A stretch of DNA of 64,000 nucleotides from Salinibacterium sp. M195 (lineage in GTDB: Bacteria > Actinomycetota > Actinomycetes > Actinomycetales > Microbacteriaceae), in the NCBI RefSeq assembly GCF_019443965.1, contig NZ_CP040814.1, positions 2,356,001 through 2,420,000 on the forward strand, given 5' to 3'. Made by a program: the position numbers and the translations under genes. The notes beneath the pieces were generated by a model. That model was not told where the DNA came from, made no database searches, and worked only from the letters and a program-made list of their open reading frames with translations. How positions within the stretch are numbered: position 1 is the stretch's first letter; each line of letters begins with the position of its first letter. Positions 1 to 8,035 of this stretch are shown here, one piece after another.

Positions 1-209
1 GCAAAGTCATTGCCGTTACCACTCGGAAATTCCACGCTCTGGGGATTAGCCGTAGCCGCTCCTCTAAAAACCTTCGCGTCGAAGGGATTGATGCCGGCGC
101 ACTTCACGCGCACCCGCACCTCGCCCTCACCGGTGTGAGGTTCGGTAACTTCGGAAATCGTGAGCACTTCAGGCCCACCGAGCTGAGAGTAAGTAACACG
201 ACGCGACAT
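1..209 (-). CDS. MDR-family quinone oxidoreductase/alcohol dehydrogenase (partial)
   Basis: Only the first 69 or so codons lie in the window; the gene runs off the left edge. The N-terminus begins MSRRVTYSQLGGPEVL and continues with the VRVKCAGINPFDAKVFRG segment, which is the GroES-like start of medium-chain dehydrogenase/reductases of the quinone oxidoreductase type (NADPH-dependent reduction of quinones or enones). In place of the catalytic Cys-His zinc ligands of true alcohol dehydrogenases the CAGINPFD segment has Asn-Pro-Phe-Asp, which points to the zinc-free branch. The ATG is preceded by TAGGCT at 6 bases and no Shine-Dalgarno, so the mRNA may be leaderless. It diverges from the HdeD-like gene. 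The substrate cannot be told from the fragment. Confidence 0.75.
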   Translation of the reverse strand, partial: MSRRVTYSQLGGPEVLTISEVTEPHTGEGEVRVRVKCAGINPFDAKVFRGAATANPQSVEFPSGNGNDF

Positions 210-221
210 GCTCCGAGCCTA
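210..221 (-). promoter_or_regulatory. -10 element TAGGCT, leaderless start of the reductase gene
   Basis: TAGGCT (216-221) ends exactly 6 bases before the ATG and no Shine-Dalgarno is present, so transcription should begin at or next to the start codon. The inverted repeat CCGGTG (223-228) / CACCGG (242-247) lies just upstream and could be an operator; that part is weak. Confidence 0.5.
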
Positions 222-286
222 ACCGGTGCGTCGCAGTTGCACACCGGGGCAATCGAACTGGGAGAATAGGCAACGTAAGGCACGCA

Positions 287-919
287 TTGACAACTCTGGT
301 TAGGACCGTAATGAGCTCGTCTGACAGCACCACTTCCCGCCCCGTCTCGGCTGAGGATCTTCTCCCCGGGCTATTGCGCGTTCACCGCGGACAACTCATG
401 GCGGTCGCCGTGATCGGGCTTGTGCTCGGAGTCATCGGGCTGCTGTTCCCCGGAGCGACCTTGCTCACCATCGCGGTGCTCTTTGGTATCTACCTCATCG
501 CGTCGGGCATGTACCGCGTGACTGCTGCGTTCGTCGCAAACAACCTTGACTCCCCGATGCGCTGGACCACCGGTCTGCTCGGACTCCTCATCGTGATCGC
601 CGGCATCCTGTGCCTCGCCAACCCGTTCCAGACGCTCATCGCGCTCGCTCTCGTCATCGGAATCGGCTGGATTCTCGAAGGAGTCGTCGACCTCGTCGGT
701 GGAGTGCGCGGCACCATCCACCCGCGCTGGTTCGGCTGGGTCAGCGGCATCGTCTCGATGGCCGCCGGTGTTGCGATGTTCGTGCTCCCCGCAGCTGGTG
801 TCTTCTCGCTCGTCGCCATCGGGGCGATCCTGATGATTGCCGTGAGCCTCACCACCTTGCTCACGCTGCCGCGCAAGCCCAAGATCGATGCAGAAAACGC
901 CACAGCCACAACCGTCTAG
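287..919 (+). CDS. HdeD/DUF308-family membrane protein
   Basis: The 210-residue product has about six hydrophobic segments from residue 38 onwards, arranged as three hairpins of the type seen in HdeD-like DUF308 proteins (acid-resistance membrane protein HdeD of E. coli is the named relative). Short motifs such as GLLFPGATLLTIAVLFG and ILCLANPFQTLIALALVIG recur as the typical internal repeats. The physiological role in actinobacteria is not established. The TTG start at 287 has AAGG 6 bases upstream; an ATG at 311, preceded by AGGA at 5 bases, is an equally good start and would remove eight residues. The gene is convergent with rpsO and ends at a strong bidirectional hairpin. Confidence 0.8.
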   Translation: MTTLVRTVMSSSDSTTSRPVSAEDLLPGLLRVHRGQLMAVAVIGLVLGVIGLLFPGATLLTIAVLFGIYLIASGMYRVTAAFVANNLDSPMRWTTGLLGLLIVIAGILCLANPFQTLIALALVIGIGWILEGVVDLVGGVRGTIHPRWFGWVSGIVSMAAGVAMFVLPAAGVFSLVAIGAILMIAVSLTTLLTLPRKPKIDAENATATTV

Positions 920-930
920 CTGGCAAACAA

Positions 931-965
931 CAAAGGCCGTCATCGCATTGCGATGACGGCCTTTG
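931..965. terminator. Bidirectional terminator between hdeD-like gene and rpsO
   Basis: A perfect 16-base-pair stem (931-946 with 950-965) closes a 3-base loop. The arms start and end in CAAAGG/CCTTTG, giving an A tract on one side and a T tract on the other, so it can terminate both convergent genes. Confidence 0.85.
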
Positions 966-983
966 GCAAGTGTGACGAGTCGA

Positions 984-1253
984 CTAGCGGCGCAGTCCCA
1001 GCTTCTCAATCAGCGTACGGTAACGCGTGATGTCAACGTTCTGAAGGTAACCCAACAGACGACGACGCTGACCAACAAGAAGAAGCAGTCCACGACGTGA
1101 GTGGTGGTCGTGCTTGTGCATCTTGAGGTGTTCCGTGAGGTCGAGGATGCGACGAGTCATCATCGCGATCTGGACCTCGGGGGATCCCGTGTCACCTGGG
1201 TGGGTTGCGTACTCTTCGATGATCGCCTTCTTGATGCTAGCTTCAAGAGCCAT
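984..1253 (-). CDS. rpsO: 30S ribosomal protein S15
   Basis: The 89-residue product matches the full length of bacterial S15. It shows the family's [11 protein letters not shown] segment near residue 20 and the [12 protein letters not shown] stretch near residue 47, which contact 16S rRNA helices 20-22 and the central domain. S15 is a primary binder in 30S assembly. A Shine-Dalgarno-like AAAGGGGAT lies upstream of the ATG. In many actinobacteria rpsO sits between ribF and pnp; here ribF is 30 kb upstream on the same strand and the gene downstream is the convergent HdeD-like gene rather than pnp. Confidence 0.97.
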   Translation of the reverse strand: MALEASIKKAIIEEYATHPGDTGSPEVQIAMMTRRILDLTEHLKMHKHDHHSRRGLLLLVGQRRRLLGYLQNVDITRYRTLIEKLGLRR

Positions 1254-1397
1254 AAGGTGATCCCCTTTCTAGTCGTTGCGCGGTGCCCATAGCTGAATGC
1301 GTGAGCTCTCTTTATCCGCGGCCGTTAGACGGCAACCTTGAAAGTTTAGCAGAGTAATGGCCGCGTCAGAGCTGTTGCCAGAATCAGTCGCGACCTA
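1254..1397 (-). promoter_or_regulatory. rpsO leader and probable promoter
   Basis: The 144-base gap holds a possible -10 TAAACT (1343-1348, minus strand) and, downstream of it in the transcript, a small hairpin GCCGT-CTA-ACGGC (1321-1333). S15 is known to bind its own leader in several bacteria, so the leader could be autoregulatory, but I cannot match it to a described S15 leader type. Confidence 0.3.
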
Positions 1398-2273
1398 TCA
1401 GACGAACCAGCCAACAACGCTGGGACCAACCGCTGCCACGGCAACCGCCGCCGCCGAAATCGCAAAGATCGCCCCGGTCACCACAAAGAGACAGTTTCGT
1501 TGTTTGGCGGCATCCACTTCGGTTCGAAGTCGTTCGAACCGCGCAGTGAGGCGCACACTGTCATTACGAGCAGCCGGACGAATTCGCCACACCTCACTCC
1601 GTTCAGCAACGGCGACAAGCTCAGCGACCTCCGCCGCCGAGTACACGGCAGGCTCGTGAATGAGCCAGTTGACGACGTCACCAAGGTGGAGCACAGGAAC
1701 CGGTGCGCGGAGACGGCCACTCATCATTCCTGCGGCACCAAGAAGCGCTACTAACGGTTGCACCGAGGTGGAGCCTAGCCCCTCGCGTTCGAAAACCTGA
1801 GTCAGACGAATCGCACCGGCCAAGGCATCGCGGACATACGGGACACGGTGACCGTTCACCGCGATCATCCGGCCGACGGTCACAATTCGCGCCTGATGCT
1901 GCCTCCTGCTCAGCACGAGAAATACCCCAGCGGGGCCCAACACAAGATGATCAGCGGTCTCCGGCTGAACGACGCTGAACTGCTGGCCAACGCTGTCTGG
2001 ATCATCGCCACTTGTTGCGCTCGCTACAGTCCACTCCGGGCCGAGGGCAGACAAGGCAATCGCGGTCTCTAGCTCGTTGAGGGCATGGGGATAGAACTCG
2101 TTTGCCGCTCGAGAAAGCGGATTTGCTCCGAAGAATGTCGCGCGCTCGCTCAGCGGATCGCTCGCTGCTTGCGCCCGGAGACACGCCGTCATGGCTGCGC
2201 CGAACTCGACGCGGGATTCATCAATGTCTGCAGAGACACGGTGGATGCTCTCTGCACGTTCGACACTGTTCAT
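1398..2273 (-). CDS. NERD-like membrane-anchored protein, nuclease residues lost (paralogue 1)
   Basis: The 291-residue product has a helical N-terminus, a segment NELETAIALSALG (residues 65-77), then ADHLVLGPAGVFLVLSR (107-123), and a single hydrophobic helix at about 261-283. The DHLVLGPAGVF block is the central strand of the NERD (nuclease-related) domain. In active-looking NERD proteins it runs on into E-x-K; here those positions are Leu121 and Arg123, so the PD-(D/E)XK metal site appears broken. The open frame extends to 2384, but the ATG at 2273 was chosen because GGGGGA precedes it and a longer start would overlap marP. A paralogue lies at 4665-5459. Function unknown. Confidence 0.6.
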   Translation of the reverse strand: MNSVERAESIHRVSADIDESRVEFGAAMTACLRAQAASDPLSERATFFGANPLSRAANEFYPHALNELETAIALSALGPEWTVASATSGDDPDSVGQQFSVVQPETADHLVLGPAGVFLVLSRRQHQARIVTVGRMIAVNGHRVPYVRDALAGAIRLTQVFEREGLGSTSVQPLVALLGAAGMMSGRLRAPVPVLHLGDVVNWLIHEPAVYSAAEVAELVAVAERSEVWRIRPAARNDSVRLTARFERLRTEVDAAKQRNCLFVVTGAIFAISAAAVAVAAVGPSVVGWFV

Positions 2274-2356
2274 CTGGATCCCCCGAACCTTCGTGACAGA
2301 GAATATCTCGATCTGGCAGTTCGCCAAACTCGACGCCCGCTGGCAGACGAGCCGAT

Positions 2357-2368
2357 TAGGGTAGTGAA
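2357..2368 (+). promoter_or_regulatory. -10 element TAGGGT, leaderless start of marP
   Basis: TAGGGT (2357-2362) is followed by 6 bases and then the GTG at 2369, with no Shine-Dalgarno at the right distance. This supports the GTG as the true start. Confidence 0.5.
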
Positions 2369-3550
2369 GTGAACGTTTCCCCACTACTCGATCTGCTGCT
2401 CGTCGTGCTGCTGCTCGGGTACGTGATCTACGGCCTCGCCATAGGGCTTACGCGAAGCGTGTTCGTCATTGCTGGTATCGCAGCCGGAGTAATTGCCGCG
2501 GTGCTGCTTGCCCCGACACTAGCTAGCGCTGTTCCGTCGCCTCAGGTTCGCGTCGTCGTCACCATGCTCGCCGCAATCGCACTAATTGCTATTGGCCACG
2601 CAATCGGAGCCGCGATCGCACGCGCGCTGCGTGACGAACTCGCAACGAGCAAACTGCGAGGAATCGATCGAGCTGCCGGCGGCCTAGCGATTGGCGTTTT
2701 GGCGGCACTAGTCGTATCGACAGTCAGCTTCAGCGCGGCGCAACTAGGGTCTCCGCTGCTCTCACGTTCCATCGCTGGCTCCTCAGTTATCCGCACAATT
2801 CAAGAGGTGACCCCCGACGTAGTCGAAGAAAGAATCGCCCAGCTACGCACCGTATTGGCTGATCAGGCTGTGCCGCTATTCACCTCGGGACTCACGGTTG
2901 CCGACTCGACGGTCCCCGCCATAGATACAGAGAGCCCAGCGCTCGCCGCTGCCGCCGAGTCAGTTGTACGCATTACGGGCAATGCCTACGCATGTGGTCA
3001 ATCCCACACAGGTACGGGATTCATTGTCTCTGAGGAACGAGTCGTTACCAACGCTCACGTCGTAGCAGGTACTGAGCGCCCCGTCATCGAAGCCCTCAAC
3101 GGTCAGGTACTCAGCGGCACCATCGTCTATTTCGATGCCGAGGATGACCTCGCCGTAATCGCAGTGCCTGGACTCTCGCCCGATCCCCTACGACTCGGCA
3201 TTACTGCCCGCCCCGGCACGAATACCGCGATTGAGGGCTACCCGCACGGCGGACCAATCAGCGTCGAGGCCGCACTAGTACAACATGTCAGCACCGCCAA
3301 TAGCCCAAACATCTATGGCTCAGGAAGTTCTCCTCGCGAGGTGTACACCCTTGCCGGACAAGTCAATCCGGGCAATTCCGGTGGCCCATTGCTCACCCTT
3401 GACGGCGACGTCGTCGGTGCTGTCTTCGCCCGCAGCGCTGACCAAGCGAACGTCGGATACGCGATGACTCTTACCGAGCTTCAACCGGTTGCGGATCAAG
3501 CACCGACGCTGACAAGCGCAGTCTCAAGCGGGGCATGCATTCCCGGCTAG
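2369..3550 (+). CDS. marP: MarP-type membrane-anchored serine protease (CvpA-trypsin fusion)
   Basis: The 393-residue product starts with four membrane helices of a CvpA (colicin V production) domain (residues 5-125), a linker, and a chymotrypsin-fold protease domain (about 195-385). The catalytic triad is visible as His230 in TNAHVV, Asp259/Asp260 in AEDDLAV and Ser337 in GNSGGP. Cys209 and Cys391 sit where MarP of Mycobacterium tuberculosis (Rv3671c) has its regulatory disulfide. In that species MarP acts in the periplasm and is needed for acid resistance through cleavage of the peptidoglycan hydrolase RipA; the same role here is inferred. It is divergent from one NERD-like gene and lies near a second. 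Confidence 0.9.
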   Translation: MNVSPLLDLLLVVLLLGYVIYGLAIGLTRSVFVIAGIAAGVIAAVLLAPTLASAVPSPQVRVVVTMLAAIALIAIGHAIGAAIARALRDELATSKLRGIDRAAGGLAIGVLAALVVSTVSFSAAQLGSPLLSRSIAGSSVIRTIQEVTPDVVEERIAQLRTVLADQAVPLFTSGLTVADSTVPAIDTESPALAAAAESVVRITGNAYACGQSHTGTGFIVSEERVVTNAHVVAGTERPVIEALNGQVLSGTIVYFDAEDDLAVIAVPGLSPDPLRLGITARPGTNTAIEGYPHGGPISVEAALVQHVSTANSPNIYGSGSSPREVYTLAGQVNPGNSGGPLLTLDGDVVGAVFARSADQANVGYAMTLTELQPVADQAPTLTSAVSSGACIPG

Positions 3551-3597
3551 TAGCCCTGCCTCGCTGCCGTTCACGTAGCACCCGCGCTAGTGGTCGG

Positions 3598-4311
3598 TCA
3601 GTCGTCGCGATCGGAACTGTCGGATGACTCCGAGTCTCGCTCAAACGTTAAACTTTCCCGCGAACCAGGCGCACCGGGGCACACATCGACAGTTGAGCCG
3701 TCCACCTCGGAAAAGGCAAACCACGACCAGTCGTCACCGAGCTTCTTTCCGATGCTGCGGGTCACTGTAAAGCGAACAGCCGTACCATCGACTTCCGCCT
3801 CGTCGAGGTCCAATTTTTCCCGCTTGTCGCCGTCGAGCTCGATGGAGGTAACGCTGTCAATCTCTCCATCGACGAGCTCGACGGAGAACTCATAGGCGCG
3901 TTCAGCATCCGCCCGTTCCGCAACGATTCCCAGTCGTGACGCGCCAGAAGGTAGCGCGGACGCCACAGTGAACTGCACGCTTAGCTCGCCTTTGTCAGCT
4001 TGAGAGATCAACACCTCATCCAGATCGAGAGACTTAGTCTCCTCGGTGAAATCCACGCAGCGTGCGCCCGTGGATTCCCTCGTCGGAGCGATTGGCGATG
4101 CCTCTAATGGCGATTCACCATCTCCAGCGTTCACCGACGGCGTCGTGCTCGGATCAGGCTGCTGCGAGGTATTACCTGCAGTCGTCGCCGTTGCGAGAGT
4201 AATTACCACGGTCACCACCACGGAGAGTACTAACAACGCGAGAACAGCGACCACTACGGGAACGACAGCAACGTGGCGGTGCACGGGCTCTAGCGGGGGT
4301 TCAGATGTCAC
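3598..4311 (-). CDS. Membrane-anchored extracytoplasmic protein of unknown function
   Basis: The 237-residue product has a short cytoplasmic N-terminus, one transmembrane helix at about residues 13-43 rich in Val/Leu, a Ser/Thr/Pro linker, and an exported domain with an acidic, Ser-Asp-rich tail. Two Cys residues, one at the domain start (GARCVDF) and one near the end (VDVCPG), could form a disulfide. I recognise no family. The GTG start overlaps the last stop of the decayed lysoplasmalogenase gene (GTGA), so the two were probably once translated together. It lies between marP and a NERD-like gene. Confidence 0.65.
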   Translation of the reverse strand: MTSEPPLEPVHRHVAVVPVVVAVLALLVLSVVVTVVITLATATTAGNTSQQPDPSTTPSVNAGDGESPLEASPIAPTRESTGARCVDFTEETKSLDLDEVLISQADKGELSVQFTVASALPSGASRLGIVAERADAERAYEFSVELVDGEIDSVTSIELDGDKREKLDLDEAEVDGTAVRFTVTRSIGKKLGDDWSWFAFSEVDGSTVDVCPGAPGSRESLTFERDSESSDSSDRDD

Positions 4312-4614
4312 CCGGACACGCTAGCAGCCTCCCGCGAATGCTCCTGGCTGCGGAGAAAACCCGCAACAATCAGCCGCCGACCGGCAGAGTACAGAAGCAT
4401 GATCACCGCATCCGAGTTCCACTACTTCCCTGTCGGCGCAAATAACGACCAAGCCAACGACGTGTCTGACGCCAAAACACACCAAGACCAATCAAAAAGC
4501 AGGCATGAGGAGAAATTTAGTGAGGTGAGCTAGGTAGTCGGCTCCGATCGCCAAACTCACCACGTGCACGAAAGACACAGCGAGGTACGGGATGAACCAT
4601 CGCGCAGCAGGCAT
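4308..4614 (-). pseudogene. Decayed lysoplasmalogenase (YhhN family) gene
   Basis: From the ATG at 4614 the frame encodes 40 residues ending THLTKFLLMPAF-type sequence (ADYLAHLTKFLLMPAF), which matches the start of YhhN/TMEM86 lysoplasmalogenases up to the TKPLLMP motif, then hits TGA at 4492-4494. In the neighbouring frame the downstream DNA reads ASDTSLAWSLFAPTGK, a stop, then a MLLYSAGRRLIVAGFLRS segment. These resemble the SD-x-LLA and final-helix regions of the same family. The middle, roughly 100 residues, is missing. So the gene shows an internal deletion, a frameshift and an in-frame stop. A leaderless-type promoter TAAGCT still stands 6 bases before the ATG. The assignment rests on memory of the family's motifs. 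Confidence 0.6.
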
Positions 4615-4626
4615 TGCACCAGCTTA
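4615..4626 (-). promoter_or_regulatory. -10 element TAAGCT before the decayed lysoplasmalogenase gene
   Basis: TAAGCT (4621-4626) is 6 bases before the ATG at 4614, the same spacing seen at many intact genes here. It may now drive the downstream membrane-protein gene at 3598-4311. Confidence 0.45.
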
Positions 4627-4664
4627 GGACGCAGGCGAAACGGTCAGGTATAACCGACCCGGCG

Positions 4665-5459
4665 CTACCGGACGAAGAGAGACGCCAGTATCGAGACGAG
4701 AATCCACACCGAAAGAAAAGTGAGGATCAACGCTGCAACGATCCACAAGAAGCGTCTCAATGCCGCGGCGCGCACCTCATGATGGATACGCACGAACGCG
4801 CGCGTAAGGTTTCGTGCCTTGCGGGCGCTTTGCTGAGGTTGCGGCCACGTACTATTCGCCTCGGCGACACCAGAAATCTTCGCGACATCCTCACCGTGAA
4901 GCGTCTGGGGAGAGGCTAGTAACCACTGCTCAAGTTGCATCGAAGTAAACACATGAACGTCGTCGGGAGAATTCAAGGTCAAAACTCTCGTTGGTTCAAC
5001 GAGCACAAGCACTGGGATGACCACGATCTGTTCGTTCAGGGCGCTACTCAGCGATGCCGCCACGATTCTTGCCGCAACTCGAGCAGCCACTATGCCGTCA
5101 CTCGTATCCCTGGCCACAATCAACTCATCGCCATTCACCGCGACCTCATCGCCTTGGCAATTAACGACGACACAGGCGAAAACACCGGCACGCCCCACGA
5201 CAAAATGATCGAGAGTGGCAGCGCCAAGCGGAACACCGTGAAGGACATCCCAACTGTCACCGAGCCGATCAAGGATCGACCCCACCAGCAGTTCGCCGAC
5301 CGCACCACGGTAGTGCGCTTTACTTTCCCCGCTAAGAGGTGACGCACCAAGAAAGCGCGCCAGCCACGCTCTCGGCGCCCGAAGCGATTGCGCCTCGACT
5401 ACTGCGGCCATGGCTGATTGACCAGCGATCCGGCCGCGAAGATCATTATTCTGCGGCAA
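4665..5459 (-). CDS. NERD-like membrane-anchored protein, nuclease residues lost (paralogue 2)
   Basis: The 264-residue product contains GAVGELLVGSIL (residues 53-63), the helix with the conserved Glu of the NERD domain, and TLDHFVVGRAGVFACVVVN (82-100), its central strands. Asp84 and Glu56 are retained, but the E-x-K pair is replaced by Val97 and Val99 while the following Asn and Gly are kept. A Gln/Arg-rich stretch is followed by one C-terminal hydrophobic helix (about 237-262). Layout and motif loss parallel the protein at 1398-2273. The start is TTG with GGAGG 6 bases upstream; an internal ATG at residue 17 is possible. Function unknown; a membrane-tethered binding or scaffold role is conceivable but unsupported. 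Confidence 0.65.
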   Translation of the reverse strand: MPQNNDLRGRIAGQSAMAAVVEAQSLRAPRAWLARFLGASPLSGESKAHYRGAVGELLVGSILDRLGDSWDVLHGVPLGAATLDHFVVGRAGVFACVVVNCQGDEVAVNGDELIVARDTSDGIVAARVAARIVAASLSSALNEQIVVIPVLVLVEPTRVLTLNSPDDVHVFTSMQLEQWLLASPQTLHGEDVAKISGVAEANSTWPQPQQSARKARNLTRAFVRIHHEVRAAALRRFLWIVAALILTFLSVWILVSILASLFVR

Positions 5460-5477
5460 GCAGACCTCCAGCTCTTA

Positions 5478-5495
5478 CATGCATCAAAATGCATG
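5478..5495. promoter_or_regulatory. Inverted repeat CATGCAT-CAAA-ATGCATG upstream of NERD-like gene
   Basis: Perfect 7-base arms (5478-5484 and 5489-5495) surround a 4-base spacer, 19 bases before the TTG start of the NERD-like gene. Position fits an operator; no regulator is known. Confidence 0.3.
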
Positions 5496-5507
5496 GAGAA
5501 ATACGTT

Positions 5508-5535
5508 GGGCCGGAGGCTCCCCCGCCTCCGGCCC
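5508..5535. terminator. GC-rich hairpin upstream of NERD-like gene
   Basis: An 11-base-pair perfect stem (5508-5518 with 5525-5535) with a 6-base loop and no T tract. It lies between the helD terminator and the NERD-like gene and may act as a second terminator or as an RNA structure. Confidence 0.4.
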
Positions 5536-5627
5536 GACTCGTGGCGATAACTCGCTCCCGAGTGAAGTTTCCTCCCCCCGAGGAATGACTTCTAGATACA
5601 TAATGCCCAACCTGAGAATTTCATGAA

Positions 5628-5659
5628 ACCCCCACTAATGGGCATACCCGAGTGGGGGT
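5628..5659 (-). terminator. Terminator of the HelD helicase gene
   Basis: A 9-base-pair stem (ACCCCCACT/AGTGGGGGT) encloses a small inner GGG/CCC stem and is followed on the minus strand by TTTC. It lies 18 bases past the helicase stop. Confidence 0.55.
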
Positions 5660-5676
5660 AAACAGCCCAGGGCACC

Positions 5677-7926
5677 TTACTGCGGAGCAGGAATACCCGT
5701 TGGAAGGCCCTCAGAAGCGACGATACTGAGGCGTTGGGTTGGTCGCGTCATCGCCACGTACAGTGCTGCAGCGCCGCGGGCAATCTCGTCCACGATACGT
5801 TGTGGTTCCACGACGACGACTGAATCGAACTCCAAACCTTTTGACTCCCTTGGCGTCAATACGGCGATTGGCTTATTGAGGCCGGCAGCCCCCTCGCCAA
5901 CCTCGCCGAGGTACTCGCTGGAGAGCGCAGCAATAATGTCAGCGGTGAGAGATTCGCTCGCAATGACCGCCAAGGTTCCCTCGGCCGAGATCTCTCGATC
6001 TACACGCACCGCGTCGACAACAGCGGTTGCGCGACTCTCCTGAGAAACAGTGGTGACCGCCACAGGCCAGGGGCTCTCGCGAACCGCCCGCGACGGCGTG
6101 ATCGATACCTCGTGCGCCAGTGCTACGGCCTCGGCAACAGCCACGATCTGAGACGGAGTTCGGTAGTTAACCGTGAGCTCTTCGAGTCTCCACGAGCTGC
6201 CGACGTGGGCTGCAAGCGCCGTATCCCACCGCGTTGTCGCCGCGGCGGCGCTCGCCTGCGCCACATCGCCAACGATCGTGAATGATTTGAGTGGGTTGCG
6301 ACGGGCCAAAAGCCTCCATTGCATGGGAGACAATTCCTGCGCCTCATCTACGACAATGTGCCCATAAGCCCACGATCGATCCGCGGCAGCGATGTCGGCA
6401 GTCGAGGCTCGGTCTACGGTTACCTCGAAGCCGTCGGCGAGAGTCTCGGCATCGATCATCCCTTCCACCCCCATGTTCTCGATGGCGGCCGCCGCGTTCT
6501 CGAGGTCGCGCTTGCGCTGTTGAGACTGTTCGTATTCCGCCGCGGTGTGGGCGACGTCTACTTCGCCAAGCCACTCGGCTGCTTCATCCAGTAGCGCAAC
6601 ATCGCTGACAGTGAACGCGACATCTCTCTCACGCAGCAGGAGGTGTCTGTCTTCGGGCGTCCAGCGTGGTGTCAACGTGCTCAGCCATGCGGGGCGAGCG
6701 TAGAGATCGTTGAGTAGTTTCTGGGGCGACAGCGGCATCCACGCCGTATTGAGCGCGACTTTGACATCGTGGGCGGTGCGTACGTCTTCTCGCAACCATT
6801 TCTGATCCGAATCATCAATCGTGTTGCCATGAGAGCGGAGCTGGTCGGCGAGCATGCTACTCAGGGCCGCAATCGCCGCCTTATTGAACGAAACCCGCGC
6901 AAGGTTGTGCGGTTTGTGGGAATCCCACGCTTTCTGCATGGCGCGACGAATCAACTCGGCAGGAACATCAAGAATCTCGCCATTGATCTCCATACGCTGC
7001 GTTTCAGTCGGCACCACTTGACGTGACCGCACCGCGCGCCGAATAAGCGCTGCCATCTCAAGAGAACCTTTAAGACTCGCTACCGCGTCGACGTCTTCAT
7101 GCCGAGCATCAACGCCGGGGAACAGCTGCCCCAAACTCGCGAGCACAACGCCGGTCTCGCCAAGCGATGGCAGCACCGCTTCGATATAGCGCAAGAAGGA
7201 GCGCGAAGGGCCGACGATCAGCACTCCGGATGTCGAGAGCCGTTCACGGTGCGAGTACAGCAGGTAGGCAGCGCGATGCAGCGCGACCGCTGTTTTGCCG
7301 GTTCCTGGCCCACCTTGGACAACGAGTGCGCCGCTCAGCTCGGAGCGGATAATGGCGTCCTGCTCGGCTTGAATCGTGGCGACGATGTCCCCCATACGCC
7401 CGGTGCGCTCAGCAGTGAGGCTTGCCATGAGCGCTGCCTCTCCCTGAAGCGATACCGCATCGCTTTCGAGGATCTCTGTGTCGAATATTTCGTCGTCGAT
7501 TCGCACAATGTCGCGCCCTCTGCTCTGCAGATGGCGCCGCGCACGCGCGCCGAGCGGAGTCGCGGCCGTGGCCTGATAGAACGCTCGCGCTTGCGGAACG
7601 CGCCAATCGAGCAGTAGCGGCAACTGGTTCTCGTCGCGGAGGCCGATCCTGCCGATATACCGCAAAATGCGGCCGTTTTCATCTTCCTCCGGCTCCAACT
7701 CGAGTCGGCCGAACGCTAAACGTTCATCGATCTCACGCAGCTGGCCCACGCGGTCTTCATAAATGCGCGCAAAGGCGTCGCGCTCAGAACGGTTCTGGTG
7801 TGTTCCCCCGGGTGCGCTTCTGCGCACCGCCTCAAGTTGTTGCTGCGCCGCATCTCGAAGCGAATCAAGGCGGCGATAAAGCGTGTGGACGTAGTCCCGC
7901 TCGCGTGCAAGCTCACTCGATGACAT
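5677..7926 (-). CDS. helD: HelD-type superfamily 1 helicase (RNA polymerase recycling factor)
   Basis: The 749-residue product has an N-terminal coiled-coil arm (about residues 1-75), a Walker A motif GGPGTGKT at 205-212, a DEAQELS Walker B box (HIVVDEAQELSPMQW) and the C-terminal SF1 motif VAMTRPTQRL. Length and order match actinobacterial HelD, which inserts into RNA polymerase, releases stalled complexes and in some species gives rifamycin tolerance (HelR). The ATG is preceded by GAGAGGA; a -10 TACAAT lies at 7955-7960 on the minus strand. I did not see the inverted-repeat rifampicin-associated element described for inducible HelR genes. It diverges from a membrane-protein gene with a large inverted repeat between them. 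Confidence 0.85.
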   Translation of the reverse strand: MSSSELARERDYVHTLYRRLDSLRDAAQQQLEAVRRSAPGGTHQNRSERDAFARIYEDRVGQLREIDERLAFGRLELEPEEDENGRILRYIGRIGLRDENQLPLLLDWRVPQARAFYQATAATPLGARARRHLQSRGRDIVRIDDEIFDTEILESDAVSLQGEAALMASLTAERTGRMGDIVATIQAEQDAIIRSELSGALVVQGGPGTGKTAVALHRAAYLLYSHRERLSTSGVLIVGPSRSFLRYIEAVLPSLGETGVVLASLGQLFPGVDARHEDVDAVASLKGSLEMAALIRRAVRSRQVVPTETQRMEINGEILDVPAELIRRAMQKAWDSHKPHNLARVSFNKAAIAALSSMLADQLRSHGNTIDDSDQKWLREDVRTAHDVKVALNTAWMPLSPQKLLNDLYARPAWLSTLTPRWTPEDRHLLLRERDVAFTVSDVALLDEAAEWLGEVDVAHTAAEYEQSQQRKRDLENAAAAIENMGVEGMIDAETLADGFEVTVDRASTADIAAADRSWAYGHIVVDEAQELSPMQWRLLARRNPLKSFTIVGDVAQASAAAATTRWDTALAAHVGSSWRLEELTVNYRTPSQIVAVAEAVALAHEVSITPSRAVRESPWPVAVTTVSQESRATAVVDAVRVDREISAEGTLAVIASESLTADIIAALSSEYLGEVGEGAAGLNKPIAVLTPRESKGLEFDSVVVVEPQRIVDEIARGAAALYVAMTRPTQRLSIVASEGLPTGIPAPQ

Positions 7927-7954
7927 CCGGGTCCTCTCAAAATTGCGACCTTCA

Positions 7955-7960
7955 ATTGTA
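7955..7960 (-). promoter_or_regulatory. Probable -10 TACAAT of helD
   Basis: TACAAT is the only good -10 hexamer in the helD upstream region; the -35 at 17 bases (TGAATC) is weak. The mRNA leader would be about 25 bases and carries the GAGAGGA ribosome-binding site. Confidence 0.4.
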
Positions 7961-8035
7961 CGCCGCTTGTCAGGACCGATTCACCGATTAACACTTGCGA
8001 TTCTCCCGACAGAGTGGCAGGCTGAAGTCAGTAAC

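Noticed and set aside
2274..2384. Longer start for the first NERD-like gene
   Set aside because: It would overlap the marP start and lacks a ribosome-binding site; GGGGGA precedes the ATG at 2273.
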